DNA of 64,000 nt from JABDJZ01 sp047619685 (GCA_047619685.1 JBLHLC010000008.1:59474-123473), one strand, 5' to 3'. Positions 1-10,100 are shown, counted from the first letter of the stretch. The notes: generated by a model not told the origin, from the sequence alone. Numbers and translations: made by a program.

Positions 1-1516
1 GGACTCCGGCGCGAAGGTGTTTGTGGTCTCCACAGGGATCCAACTCAAGAAGGCCGAAAAACTGTTTGGCGACTGCCCCGACCTGCATACGCTGATCACC
101 ATGTCCGATCTCCGCGCAGACCATCCGGACTATGTGCGCGCATGGAAAGACGTGATGGAGCAGGGGGCAGAGGCCTTCGTTCAGCACAAGGCTGAAATCG
201 TAGCGATCGGCGATAAGGTGGTTCACCAGGATGTTTCCGCGCTGATCTATACCAGCGGCACCACGGGGAACCCGAAGGGGGTCAAGCTGACCCACGGCAA
301 CTTCTGCTCGAACGTCACAGCCGCACTCGCTCGCGTCCCGTTCGACGAGACGGATCACCACCTCTCGTTTCTCCCGCTCTGCCATTCGTTTGAGAGGACA
401 GGTGGCTATCTGTGCGTTATGGCGTGCGGCGGCCGCATCACGTACGCGCAGGGGGTTGACACCGTCAGCCGCGATCTAGTAACCGTCGGCCCGACCGTTA
501 TGATCTCCGTGCCACGTCTGTTCGAGCGGGTCTATAATGTGATAGCCAAGTCTGTCGAGGAAGGCTCTTCCATCAAGAAGACCATTTTCAATTGGTCCGT
601 CCAGTCCGGAAAGCAGTACGCCAAGGCGAACATCAAGGGCTCTGCCGGGCCTGTTCTCCGGTGGAAGAAGCAGATGGCGGACAAACTCGTCTTTTCCAAG
701 CTCCACCAGAAATTGGGCGGAAACCTGCGTTTTGCGGTTTCTGGCGGCGCGGCGCTTCCGGCGGCGGTCGGGGAGTTTTTTCAGGCGGCGGGTGTCACCA
801 TTATCGAGGGGTACGGGCTGACGGAAACGTCGCCGGTGCTGACCATCAACCCGATCGCTGAACCCCGTTACGGCACCGTTGGACACGTCGTGGACCTCGT
901 AACCGTCGGCATCATGGATCTGGAATCGGGCAAAATTATTGCCCAGATTTCGGGGGAAGACTACCCGACCACGCTGGATTCTACAGCCGGCGAGATTGTA
1001 GCCAAGGGTCCCAACATCATGCTTGGTTACTGGCAGAACGACACTGCGACCGCGGAGTCCATCGATTCTGAGGGTTGGTACCACACCGGAGACGTGGGCC
1101 GGTTTGAGGGGGGGTACCTCAGAATTACGGACCGCATCAAACACATGATTGTGTCCAAGGGCGGTAAGAACATCTACCCCGGACCGATCGAAGAGAAATT
1201 TGCGACCGAGACCCTCATTGACCAGATCATGGTGATTGGGGAAGGACGAGAGTTCTTGTCAGCCCTCGTGGTCCCGGCCGAGGGTGCCGCAAAATCCAGC
1301 GGCGGAGACGAAGAACTCAAGACAGCTCTGGCCGCCTTGTTCAAGTCCTATTCCAGGACTGTGTCCGCGCCAGAGAAGATCAGGGACTTCAGATTGGTGT
1401 CCGAACCGTTCTCAGTCGACAACGGGATGATGACCCCGACGCTCAAGCTGAGACGAAAGATCATCGAGAAGAACTTCGCCGAGGTCATTGACGAGATGTA
1501 CGCCGGCATAGTCTGA
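1..1516 (+). CDS. Long-chain acyl-CoA synthetase (AMP-forming), 5' truncated by window edge
   Basis: This protein activates long-chain fatty acids to acyl-CoA through an acyl-adenylate. The reading frame is open from base 2, so the gene starts upstream of the window and the GTG at 17 is internal. The AMP-binding P-loop (YTSGTTGNPKGVKLTHGN) is at about bases 250-300, the adenylate motif GYGLTETSPV at about 810-840, and the C-terminal hinge/lysine region (YHTGDVGRFEGGYLRITDRI, then SKGGKNIYPGPIEEKF) at about 1078-1200. The motif order and the long insert between P-loop and adenylate motif fit the FadD15/FACL-type long-chain ligases better than acetyl-CoA synthetase. The gene converges with the hydroxyproline operon, leaving 15 bases between stops. 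Substrate chain length is inferred from family resemblance only. Confidence 0.93.
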   Translation, partial: DSGAKVFVVSTGIQLKKAEKLFGDCPDLHTLITMSDLRADHPDYVRAWKDVMEQGAEAFVQHKAEIVAIGDKVVHQDVSALIYTSGTTGNPKGVKLTHGNFCSNVTAALARVPFDETDHHLSFLPLCHSFERTGGYLCVMACGGRITYAQGVDTVSRDLVTVGPTVMISVPRLFERVYNVIAKSVEEGSSIKKTIFNWSVQSGKQYAKANIKGSAGPVLRWKKQMADKLVFSKLHQKLGGNLRFAVSGGAALPAAVGEFFQAAGVTIIEGYGLTETSPVLTINPIAEPRYGTVGHVVDLVTVGIMDLESGKIIAQISGEDYPTTLDSTAGEIVAKGPNIMLGYWQNDTATAESIDSEGWYHTGDVGRFEGGYLRITDRIKHMIVSKGGKNIYPGPIEEKFATETLIDQIMVIGEGREFLSALVVPAEGAAKSSGGDEELKTALAALFKSYSRTVSAPEKIRDFRLVSEPFSVDNGMMTPTLKLRRKIIEKNFAEVIDEMYAGIV

Positions 1517-1531
1517 CCAGCGGTGAGGCGC

Positions 1532-2764
1532 CTATCTGAAACGTAGAGGCGAGAATGCAGTCCCGTCCATGAACGGGACGCGACCCAACATTTGGTCCGC
1601 CACCAGTCTCCCGGACGCGGGCCCCAGAGAAACGCCAAGCATCCCGTGGCCGGTATTGCACCACAACCCGTCGCCCAGTTTCCCCATGATTGGTAGTCCA
1701 TCGGGTGGTGCGGGTCGAAAACCGCACCAGACCGGGAGTGAAGACGGGTCCAGTTCGGGATGATACCGGACCGCCTCTCGCAGAATCGGGGACACGCGCT
1801 CCCGGTCCACTCGGGCATCGAATCCCGCCAACGAAAGGGTCCCGCCAAATCGGAGCTTGTCGGGCATTGGTGTAATGGTGACCCGTTCCTCCATGAGGAT
1901 CATGGGCATCGTCAATCCGCCTGGTGCCGGAGGGACCGTGACGCTATATCCCTTGGCTGGTTGGACAGGAATTTTGTGGCCGGCCGTCTTGAGAAGACCA
2001 GGAGACCAAGCGCCCGCGGCGACAACGACGTCATTGCACCGAATCCGGCCTGTAGTGGTCTCAACAAAACCTGGTCCGACCGTGCGCACGTGACTCCCGT
2101 ACATGGTCGTGCCGCCATTGCTTTTCAGGCGTTGTCTCAGGGTTTTCAGAAACCTGTTGGGGTCCAAACGACCGTCCTCTTCGAAAAGAATGGCCCCCAA
2201 TGCTGGTGAGAGCAGCCCTGGCTCAGCTTGCCGCACCCCGTCGGCGTCCAGGCGCTGCACGCGGAGACCTGCCCCGATGGCCACATCTGCCTCGTGCGCC
2301 ATGGCTGCCCTGAGTTTTTCTGTTCGATACACCATCATCAGTCCGGTATTCGACAGACCAAAGTCATTCCTCTCTTCGGCCAGGTCTCTATACGCCTCCA
2401 TGCTGGCGAGGCTGAGATCCCGCAGTAAGGGAACCGACCTCTGGACGTGCGCCTCGGTGCAATGAGCACGAAACTGCCAAAGCCATCGTAGCAGGTCCAA
2501 GTCCGGGCGGAGTTTCAGATGGAACGGCGCGTCCCGTCGCATGAGCCACCGCAGTCCCTGTGAAATGACGCCCGGGGCCGAAAGGGGTACTACATGGCTT
2601 GGGACCAGCATCCCCGCGTTTCCCGCGGAAGTACCTTCGCCAGGGCTTCCCTCCGCGATGACGGTTACTTGTCGCCCGGCACGCGCCAATTCAAGGGCAG
2701 TGCAGAGCCCGATGACGCCGCCGCCGACCACAACAACGTCGGCGCGCTCAGGCATCGGCTCCAT
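1532..2764 (-). CDS. FAD-dependent D-amino-acid dehydrogenase, probable D-hydroxyproline dehydrogenase
   Basis: DadA/DAO-family flavoenzyme. The N-terminal dinucleotide-binding loop VVVVGGGVIGL lies just after the start, and the C-terminal GFRPAPPDGLPIMGK segment and GHGMLGVSLGP glycine motif are typical of the family. It is the last gene of a minus-strand operon with 4-hydroxyproline epimerase, semialdehyde dehydrogenase and a DapA-like deaminase, so the likely substrate is cis-4-hydroxy-D-proline, oxidised to 1-pyrroline-4-hydroxy-2-carboxylate. This is a single-chain dehydrogenase; I see no genes for the multi-subunit LhpB/E/F type. The start is uncertain: ATG 2764 is used, but ATG 2755 (GGAG three bases upstream) or GTG 2788, which overlaps the epimerase stop as GTGA, are possible. 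A frame open to 2863 is not a likely start because it overlaps the epimerase. Confidence 0.88.
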   Translation of the reverse strand: MEPMPERADVVVVGGGVIGLCTALELARAGRQVTVIAEGSPGEGTSAGNAGMLVPSHVVPLSAPGVISQGLRWLMRRDAPFHLKLRPDLDLLRWLWQFRAHCTEAHVQRSVPLLRDLSLASMEAYRDLAEERNDFGLSNTGLMMVYRTEKLRAAMAHEADVAIGAGLRVQRLDADGVRQAEPGLLSPALGAILFEEDGRLDPNRFLKTLRQRLKSNGGTTMYGSHVRTVGPGFVETTTGRIRCNDVVVAAGAWSPGLLKTAGHKIPVQPAKGYSVTVPPAPGGLTMPMILMEERVTITPMPDKLRFGGTLSLAGFDARVDRERVSPILREAVRYHPELDPSSLPVWCGFRPAPPDGLPIMGKLGDGLWCNTGHGMLGVSLGPASGRLVADQMLGRVPFMDGTAFSPLRFR

Positions 2765-2784
2765 TCCGGTCTGCGGTTGTGCCG

Positions 2785-3786
2785 TCACTTGACGGTGAAT
2801 CCGTGGCAAAACGGATCGTCGTCGTCCACGAAAATGGTGTTCAGGCCGGTTACTCGGGCCCACCCTTGAATGCTGGGTATGATGGCAGCGTGGGGACCAA
2901 CGGTGGTGGCAGCCTCGACCCGACCGATGAACTGGCTGCCGATGATACTCTCACTCACGAAGACGTCGCCTACCCCCAGTTTTCCTTTGGCCGCCCATTG
3001 GGCCATCCGGGCGCTGGTGCCGGTTCCGCAGGGCGAGCGGTCGATAGCCTTTTCGCCGTAGAAGACCGCGTTACGCCCGGTCGAGTCCGCGCGGGTCGGT
3101 ACTCCGGTCCACTCAATGTGACTGAGGCCGCAGATAGACGTGTTCTCCGGGTGCTCGAAGGTGTACAACTCATTCAAGCGCCGGCGAAGTACGGGACTCC
3201 ACCGCAGCAGGTCTCCCACAGAATGGTCGGCCAGATCACGATAGTTTTCCTGCGGGTCCACGATTGCGTAGAAGTTGCCGCCATAGCCGACGTCCACCGT
3301 GAGAGATCCCAGGTCAGGGCACTCTACCTGGAGCCCCTCGGCCGCCAGGTAGGAGGGGATGTTGATTAACCGCACGGACTCTATCCGCCCGTCCCGTTCG
3401 CTGTAGTATGCATCCACCTTTCCCGCGGGTGTGTCCAGATGGAGCACGCCGGGCTCTTTTGGCTGCACGAGCCCATGCTCCAGCATGACGGTCACCGTGC
3501 CGATGGTACCATGGCCACACATTGGCAGGCACCCGCTCGTCTCGATGAACAGAATCCCGATGTCGCAGTCGGCCCGCGTGGAGGGATAGAGGATGGAGCC
3601 AGACATTATGTCGTGGCCCCGGGGCTCGAACATCAGGCTCGTGCGGATCCAGTCAAACTCCGCCAGGAAGTGGGCGCGACGCTCTGACATCGAGCTCCCT
3701 TTCAAATCCGGCCCACCCTCCCGAACCACGCGTACGGGATTCCCGCAGGTATGAGCGTCGATGCAGTGGAACGTGTGTCTGGGCAT
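2785..3786 (-). CDS. 4-hydroxyproline 2-epimerase (proline racemase family)
   Basis: Cofactor-independent epimerase converting trans-4-hydroxy-L-proline to cis-4-hydroxy-D-proline. Both catalytic cysteines are visible: Cys90 in LPMCGHGTIG and Cys253 in DRSPCGTGTSAR. Two cysteines indicate a racemase/epimerase rather than a trans-3-hydroxyproline dehydratase, in which one is replaced by threonine. The 333-residue length is normal for the family. The ATG at 3786 directly follows the TAG of the upstream dehydrogenase gene with no intervening base, so translation is probably coupled. The surrounding genes supply the remaining hydroxyproline steps, which favours hydroxyproline over proline as substrate; that specificity is inferred from context. 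Confidence 0.93.
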   Translation of the reverse strand: MPRHTFHCIDAHTCGNPVRVVREGGPDLKGSSMSERRAHFLAEFDWIRTSLMFEPRGHDIMSGSILYPSTRADCDIGILFIETSGCLPMCGHGTIGTVTVMLEHGLVQPKEPGVLHLDTPAGKVDAYYSERDGRIESVRLINIPSYLAAEGLQVECPDLGSLTVDVGYGGNFYAIVDPQENYRDLADHSVGDLLRWSPVLRRRLNELYTFEHPENTSICGLSHIEWTGVPTRADSTGRNAVFYGEKAIDRSPCGTGTSARMAQWAAKGKLGVGDVFVSESIIGSQFIGRVEAATTVGPHAAIIPSIQGWARVTGLNTIFVDDDDPFCHGFTVK

Positions 3787-5388
3787 CTAGATGGCGTCGT
3801 GGGTGTACTGCCCGTTTACCTGCCGAAGGATGCCTCGGGGATTGTCGTCGCGGAGCTCTACAGGCAACAGTTCAGCCGGGTAGTCCTGAAGGCAGACAGG
3901 GCGAACGAAGCGCCGGATGGCCGCGGTTCCGACCGAGGTCGTCCCTGGTGCGGTCGTGGCCGGGTAGGGGCCGCCGTGCTGCATGGAATGGGACACCTCC
4001 ACGCCTGTCGGAAAGCCGTTTACCACGACGCGGCCAACCCGGCCCTCGATGGCCTTGAGTAGCGGGCGGGCCTCTTCGGCCTCCGCGGCGGTCATGTGGA
4101 CGGTACCAGTCAGATTGCCTTCCAGGAGGTTAACGAGGCTGATCATTTCGCCCACCGACTCGCAGGCAACTACGATCGAGGTCGGGCCGAAGACCTCCTG
4201 GTGCAGATGGGGCTCAATGCGGAAGGTCGCCGCATCTGTTACGAATATTCGTGCGGGTGCACTCGCGGCGCCGCCCACATCCGCCCCCATACCCGAGGCC
4301 AGGGTGTTTACGCCCGGAGTTCCATTGACCCGGCCAAGTCCGGCCTTGTAGCTCGACGCGATCCCGCCATGCAGCATGGTCTGTGATCCAACACCGCCTA
4401 TGGCTGCCTTGAGCTCTTCCAGAAACGGGTCGAGTTCTGGACCCTTGGTGGCGAAGACCAGCCCTGGATTGGTGCAGAACTGCCCACTCCCCATAGTCAC
4501 GGATCCCGCGAGGCCTGCGGCCAGCGCTGCAGATCGGTCAGCCAGCGCTCCGGAGAGCATGAATACCGGGTTGACGCTGCCCATTTCCGCGAAAACGGGG
4601 ATTGGGTTTGGCCGGGCCGCAGCGGCGTTGAAGAGGGCTCGGCCCGCCACCAGCGATCCGGTGAAGCCCACAGCCGTGATGCCTTCGGCTTCCACCAGCG
4701 CAGTTCCCACCGCGGCTCCGGCGCCGTGTACCAGCGAAAATGTCCCGGGGTGAAATCCGCACGACAGAACGGCCGCGTTGATTGCCCTGCCAACCAGCTC
4801 CGATGTCCCGGGGTGTGCAGGATGGGCTTTGCAGACCACCGGGCAGCCCGCGGCCAGTGCGGAAGCGGTGTCTCCGCCGGCTACTGAAAACGCCAGGGGG
4901 AAGTTGGAGGCGCCGAAGACCGCCACCGGACCGGTCGGCACCAGCATATTGCGGAGATCCGGTCTCGGGATGGGTGCCCGGTCCGGCAGCGCCGTCTCGA
5001 TGCGTGCCTCAACCCAGGATCCCTCTCTCAGGACATTCGCGAAGAGTCGGAGCTGGCCCATGGTTCGCCCTCTCTCCCCGCGCACACGGCCTTCGGGGAG
5101 ACCCGTCTCTTCCATCACACGGTTGACAAGCGTGTCTCCCGCGTCTTCGATCGCTTGCGCGATGGCCTCCAGCAGGGATGCACGGTCCTCGGCCCCTTTC
5201 CCGGCATTCGCCCGGAACGCGGCCTCGGCCTCCGTAACTGCACGCAGCACCTCGCCCGGAGTGGCTTCATGGAAGCCCGGTTCCAGCGTGGCGCCCGTCG
5301 CCGGATTCACTCCGTATATGACTTCTGCGCCCGCGCTCTCCTCACGGCCTGCAATGAAGTTGGCGCCGCTGAGTAGTATGGTTTCCAT
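3787..5388 (-). CDS. 2,5-dioxovalerate (alpha-ketoglutaric semialdehyde) dehydrogenase
   Basis: Aldehyde dehydrogenase superfamily enzyme of 533 residues. The catalytic cysteine is Cys305 in GSGQFCTNPG and the general base Glu268 is in FAEMGSVNPV; the cofactor-binding stretch includes FGASNFPLAFS and GFTGSLVAG. This longer architecture with the QFCTNPG motif is typical of the 2,5-dioxopentanoate dehydrogenase group. It would oxidise 2-oxoglutarate semialdehyde to 2-oxoglutarate, the last step of hydroxyproline breakdown and also of some sugar-acid pathways. The neighbouring epimerase, dehydrogenase and deaminase make the hydroxyproline role the better reading. It abuts the epimerase gene without a gap. 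Confidence 0.93.
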   Translation of the reverse strand: METILLSGANFIAGREESAGAEVIYGVNPATGATLEPGFHEATPGEVLRAVTEAEAAFRANAGKGAEDRASLLEAIAQAIEDAGDTLVNRVMEETGLPEGRVRGERGRTMGQLRLFANVLREGSWVEARIETALPDRAPIPRPDLRNMLVPTGPVAVFGASNFPLAFSVAGGDTASALAAGCPVVCKAHPAHPGTSELVGRAINAAVLSCGFHPGTFSLVHGAGAAVGTALVEAEGITAVGFTGSLVAGRALFNAAAARPNPIPVFAEMGSVNPVFMLSGALADRSAALAAGLAGSVTMGSGQFCTNPGLVFATKGPELDPFLEELKAAIGGVGSQTMLHGGIASSYKAGLGRVNGTPGVNTLASGMGADVGGAASAPARIFVTDAATFRIEPHLHQEVFGPTSIVVACESVGEMISLVNLLEGNLTGTVHMTAAEAEEARPLLKAIEGRVGRVVVNGFPTGVEVSHSMQHGGPYPATTAPGTTSVGTAAIRRFVRPVCLQDYPAELLPVELRDDNPRGILRQVNGQYTHDAI

Positions 5389-5425
5389 GTGTGCTCGTTG
5401 TTGTTTGGCGAGTCGCCCGGCCGTG

Positions 5426-6082
5426 TTATCCGGCGATCAGGATGTGCTTCGTGAAGAGTGTCAGATAATCCAGAAGCTTATCGCTCCGTTCCCTCGCGGC
5501 CAGTTGGTCGCCAGCCAGAACGGCATCGACTACGGATTGGTGCAAGTCTGCAGAACGCTGCAGGTCCTCATCGTTCCTGAATTTGAACCAGAACCTACGG
5601 CAATGACTGTGAAGTGGCCTGGCTGCCTGGACTGCAAACTGGTTGGGCGCTGCGTCCCAAATGGCCCGGTCCAAGAGATAGTCCGCGACCATGAATTCCC
5701 GCGGCCGCGTGGCGTCAGCGGCCTCCATCTGCACTACCGCGTTGCGTATCGCGGTTCTGTTTTCGGCCGTCGCGTTTTTTGCGGCGCCGTCCATGATCAC
5801 CCTGTCTAACACTTTTCGCGCCTCTATGACAGACAGCATGTCTGTCAGATTGATGGGCGTCACCATCATCCCGCGGCGAGGCATAGATGAAACCAGGCCA
5901 TCCGTTGCCAGGCGCTGGAGCGCTTCACGCAAGGGTGTCCGCCCGATGTTCAGCGCACGGCTCAAGTCTCCCTCCGAGAAGACGGTGCCGGGCTCAAGCT
6001 CAAGTGTGACGATCAATGACTCGACCGTCTGGTAGGCAGTTTCTGCAAGCGTCGGGGCGCTGGCCAGATCGAGGATGTTCAC
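5426..6082 (-). CDS. GntR-family transcriptional regulator (FadR/FCD subfamily)
   Basis: 218-residue regulator with an N-terminal winged helix-turn-helix (about residues 12-75; GDLSRALNIGRTPLREALQRL is the recognition region) and an all-helical FCD effector domain (about 85-210). It starts with GTG, seven bases after the deaminase stop and preceded by AGGG. FCD regulators often sense the substrate or an intermediate of the operon they lie in, so this is probably the local, autoregulated repressor of hydroxyproline catabolism. An imperfect palindrome overlapping the operon promoter at 7034-7048 is a candidate binding site. Effector and mode of action are inferred. Confidence 0.92.
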   Translation of the reverse strand: MNILDLASAPTLAETAYQTVESLIVTLELEPGTVFSEGDLSRALNIGRTPLREALQRLATDGLVSSMPRRGMMVTPINLTDMLSVIEARKVLDRVIMDGAAKNATAENRTAIRNAVVQMEAADATRPREFMVADYLLDRAIWDAAPNQFAVQAARPLHSHCRRFWFKFRNDEDLQRSADLHQSVVDAVLAGDQLAARERSDKLLDYLTLFTKHILIAG

Positions 6083-6089
6083 CAGCCCT

Positions 6090-7016
6090 CTACGCGACGG
6101 CTTCCAGCGCCGACGCCACGGCGTCGACAGGACGTGTGGCGAGGGCGGTCTCGATGATCTGGATCACCCGCTCTCTTTCTGCCCCGGCAAGGGGAAGCCT
6201 GGGCGCCCTGACCCGCTCGGTCCCAAGTCCCACCATGGTTTCGGCCAACTTGATGTTCTGGACCAGCTTCACGTTCACGTCCAGGTGCAGCAGCGGCATG
6301 AACCAGCGGTAGATCTGGAGGGCTTCGTCGTAGCGTCCCTGCGTGGCCAGATTGTAGATGGCTACCGTCTCCCGCGGGAACGCATCCACAAGCCCCGCGA
6401 CCCAGCCGACCGCCCCGAGCATCAGCGCCTCGAGGGCCACATTGTCCACCCCGGTGAAGATGCGGTACCGATCGCCAACCAGGTTTATGATGTCGGTGAT
6501 TCTTCGTACGTCGTCAGACGATTCCTTTATGGCCTCGAACTTGGGCTCGTCGGCCAACTCCTGCAGCATGGCTGGCGTCACATCCACGTTGTACGCCACG
6601 GGATTGTTATACAGCATGATCGGGAGGTCTGTAGCCGCGGCGACCGTGCGGAGGAAGTGCATGGTTTCCCTGGAATCGCTGGTGTACAGCATGGGCGGAA
6701 GGAGCATTATGCCTTGGCCTCCCGCACCGGCTACGCGCTCTGCCATCCGGCAGGCGTCGTCGGTGGTTCGCTGGGCGACTCCGCAGACCACGGGAACCCT
6801 GCCCGCCGCGATTGCCACCGTCATGCCGACCAGTTCCTCCTTCTCGTCCATGCTCAGCGTGGAGGCCTCTCCCAGCGATCCGCTCACGATTATGCCCCGC
6901 GCCCCGGCTTCTATCTGGGCTTCTATGTTGACGCCCATCCAGTGGCGGTCGATGGCGTTGTTCTGGTCGAAGGCTGTTGTGACGGCGGGGAATACGCCCT
7001 TCCAATTGATCTGCAT
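6090..7016 (-). CDS. DapA-family lyase, probable 1-pyrroline-4-hydroxy-2-carboxylate deaminase
   Basis: 308-residue TIM-barrel protein of the dihydrodipicolinate synthase/N-acetylneuraminate lyase superfamily. The Schiff-base lysine is Lys164 (KFEAIKESSDD), the conserved tyrosine is Tyr136 (IMLYNNPV), and the substrate-carboxylate loop is GSLGE at 46-50. As first gene of a five-gene hydroxyproline operon it most likely converts 1-pyrroline-4-hydroxy-2-carboxylate to 2-oxoglutarate semialdehyde and ammonia. Lysine biosynthesis is unlikely given the context. The promoter lies directly upstream (7043-7071). Other DapA-family reactions, such as keto-deoxy sugar-acid breakdown, cannot be ruled out from sequence alone. 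Confidence 0.9.
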   Translation of the reverse strand: MQINWKGVFPAVTTAFDQNNAIDRHWMGVNIEAQIEAGARGIIVSGSLGEASTLSMDEKEELVGMTVAIAAGRVPVVCGVAQRTTDDACRMAERVAGAGGQGIMLLPPMLYTSDSRETMHFLRTVAAATDLPIMLYNNPVAYNVDVTPAMLQELADEPKFEAIKESSDDVRRITDIINLVGDRYRIFTGVDNVALEALMLGAVGWVAGLVDAFPRETVAIYNLATQGRYDEALQIYRWFMPLLHLDVNVKLVQNIKLAETMVGLGTERVRAPRLPLAGAERERVIQIIETALATRPVDAVASALEAVA

Positions 7017-7033
7017 GGACTTGTGTTTGTTTG

Positions 7034-7048
7034 TATATGACTAATATA
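7034..7048. promoter_or_regulatory. Candidate GntR operator (imperfect palindrome)
   Basis: The 15-base sequence TATATGACTAATATA has two 5-base arms (TATAT/ATATA) and further symmetric A/T positions around a central C. It overlaps the -10 element and lies 18 bases upstream of the first codon of the hydroxyproline operon, where a repressor site would be expected. The only regulator encoded in the operon is the FCD-type GntR protein, so that is the likely binder. This is inference; no binding data are visible. Confidence 0.45.
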
Positions 7049-7071
7049 TCATCGGTGGATTAGTGATGCAA
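7043..7071 (-). promoter_or_regulatory. Probable promoter of the hydroxyproline operon
   Basis: Reading the minus strand, TTGCAT (7071-7066) is followed after exactly 17 bases by TATATT (7048-7043), about 27 bases before the ATG at 7016. Both hexamers are close to the sigma-70 consensus and the spacing is optimal. The short region 7017-7131 contains no gene and separates this operon from the end of dnaE2. Confidence 0.5.
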
Positions 7072-7131
7072 GGCCCGCTCCAGGGTGAGTCCAGGTCGTT
7101 CAGGATGGGTTCTCTGACTCTTTTCGCCGGC

Positions 7132-10100
7132 TTATGGCGCGACGTCTTTGCCAACCCCGAGCTGCTCCGCCCGGGGCGATTCCTTGTCTGAGCCCTGCCC
7201 GAAAACAGTGACCCTGCTTTCCCTTCCGAAAGTCGGGCCTCCGTGCTGTCCCCTATATCCACCGATTACCCCATTCAGCGTAAGGACGTCATCGACCATG
7301 ATGCCTCGCCAGGGCCCAGTGACCTGAACCCGTCCCCGAATAATCAGGGCGCTCTGCTTGAGCTCTTCCTGGAATCGTTCTCTCAACTTGGGCCGACATA
7401 TGCACTGGATATAGCCAGACTCGTCCTCCAGAAAGATGAACATGGTCCCTTTGGCCGTACCCGGACGCTGCCTGAACATAACAAGACCAGCCACCGTCAC
7501 GGTAGGCGGGTTGCTTTCGAGGTAAGGCAACGTGGTGCCGAACTGCTTCACGAAATCAATAGGACGTATCTCGTGATAACCGAGGGCCCTGCGCAGCACG
7601 ACCATCGGATGCACACGCGGGCCCGAGTGTGTAGTGAGATCCCATTCAAGGCGCGTCCGAAGCGTAATTCCTGGGAGACCGGGGATATCCTTCTCTCTCA
7701 GTGATACCGTATCCAACAGGCCCGGCTGCGGATTCGTACCGCCTTTTTCAAACTGCTGGATGAGGACTTTCATCTTGAAGAGTGCCGTACGGTTCGATCC
7801 CTCCAGGCTGTCAAACGCGCCCGCCCGCACCAGTGCCGTAAGCTGCTTCTTGTCCACCGGAACGCGATGGAAGAAATCCTCCAACGAAGCAAACGGCTGC
7901 ATTTCCCTCTCCAGCACAGCGATCGAAGCCAGCGATTCCTGAATTCCCTTAACGGACCCCAGCGGCTTCCGAACGGCGTAACGGCCCTCCACCTCTTCCA
8001 GTTGATACCGAAGACCCGACGTGTTTATGTCCGGCACAAGTACCAGTACCCCGTGCCTGCGTGCGTCCTGCTCCAGCGTCATCTGGGCATACATGCCAGG
8101 CCGGTGCTGCATGAGCCCGGCAAAGAACGCCTCTGGATGATGCCTCTTCAGATAGGCACTATGGTAAACCGTGAGCGCAAAGGACGCCGCATGCGATCGA
8201 CAAAAGCCATAACCCACAAACTTCGACACCTGATCGAAGACCTTGTTGGCCGTGCTCTCAGGCACTCCGTTTTTGGCCATCGCGGACTGCACAAAACCAT
8301 CGCGCATGGACTCCATCTCCGTGGAGTCCCGGAATTTGGACATCAGTCGGCGAAAAGAGTCCGCCCTGTCCAGAGACCATCCCGCAAACTGGTGGGCCAC
8401 CTCCAGCACCTGTTCCTGAAATATGATCACCCCGTAGGTATCCGCCAGGATGCTTTCCAGGATAGGGTGGTCAAAACGAACCTTTTCCAACCCTCGGTGG
8501 CGGCGGATAAAGGGGTGCATCAACCCACCCTGGATGGGACCGGGACGAACCAGGGAGATCTGCTTGATCAGGTCCTGCATGTTTCGTGATTGGATACGCG
8601 ATCCGGCGCTTTGCTGCGCGGGCGATTCAATCTGGAACAGTCCCAAGACGTCTCCCTCACAGATCATCTCGTAGACCTCTGTGTCGTCCAGCGGCAGCTC
8701 GTCCAGAATCAATGCGCCCTCCGCAGGCAGCATATCATTCACGATGACGGTTGCCTCCGACACAGTGCCCAGCATTCGAAGACCCAGGACGTCCAACTTC
8801 ACCAATCCCAGCCAGTCCAGGTCGTCCTTGTCAAACTGAACGATGCGTACGCCGTTGGCACTGACCTGGAGTGGCGAAAATCTGCGCATGGGATCTCGCG
8901 TCAGAACCATCCCACCCGAGTGCTGGCCAAGGTGGCGGGGGCAGCCGACCAGATTGGAAGCGGCCTTGATCAGCGTTTCCAGTAGCGGAGAGTCCCCCCC
9001 GGCCACCGACCGAATGTGCGCCGCGTTGTTCTCCTCACTGGGCAACGCGTAGCCGCAACCCTTTGACATCTGGACGGCCATCTCCGCCGGCCAGCCCAAC
9101 GCCTTGGCAGTGTCCTGGACGGCAGACTTGGTGAGGTAGCGGTCAATAGTGGCCGCCATTCCGGTATGGTCCACCCCGAACCTTTCTTCCATCCATTCGA
9201 TAATCTCCATACGTCGACTGGAGTCAAAGTCCAGATCAATGTCTGGCGTGCCTTGTCTTCCCCGGTGCAGGAAACGCTCGAAGAGCAGGTTGTGGTCGAT
9301 GGGACAGACCACCGTAATCCCAAGCAGATAGGTGACAATGGAATTGGCCGCAGATCCTCTTCCCAGGCAACGAATCCCCCGCCGGCGAGCCTCTTCCACT
9401 ACTTCATGGACCACCAGGAAAAATTCCTGGACGTCCAGATCTACTATCACACCTACTTCCTTGTCGAGCCGGGTGACAGCCGCGTCACGATTTGGCGAGT
9501 CCGGCGGATACCTGGCATCCAGAGCATGGTAGACCTTCTCCCGAAACACCTCCACAGACGTCCTTCCTTTGGGCAACTTGGTCCCCGGTGGGATGATGTG
9601 ACCGGGAATGAGATCCACCTTGCACATCTGCGCGATTTCCCCGGAACGATGAATTGCCTCCTTGGGAAGACCGCGCCGAAGCAGCTCCGATTCGGGCTGC
9701 AAATACGCCATGGAATTTGACGGCCGCTCGGCGTTGTCCTCAAAGATGGTGATCCCGTGACGCGCGCAGACCAACAAGTCGTACCTCCAATAATCTCCGG
9801 GTACCGCATACCGGACATCGCCCGTAGCAACGGGTGGCACACCGGTCTGCCGGGCCAACTGAAGGAGGTAGGCCAGCCTCCGATCGTCTCCTTTGCGTCG
9901 CTGATGCGTGACCTCAATGGACAGCCGCTCTCCGAAGATCTCGTAGAGGGTGTGCACATACTGTGCAGCCTCCTGATGATTGAACGAGTCGATGAGAGGG
10001 TAGACGGGACCAGACTCCGTACCGGTAAGACAGAAGACATCGGCGGCGGCCTGCGCCAATTCCTCCACAGTAGCCGACGGTTCGTCTCGGGACCGGAGAT

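Noticed and set aside
4778..5809. 343-residue plus-strand frame across the semialdehyde dehydrogenase and GntR genes
   Set aside because: It is antisense to two clear genes and has a low-complexity Ala/Arg/Ser/Pro composition.
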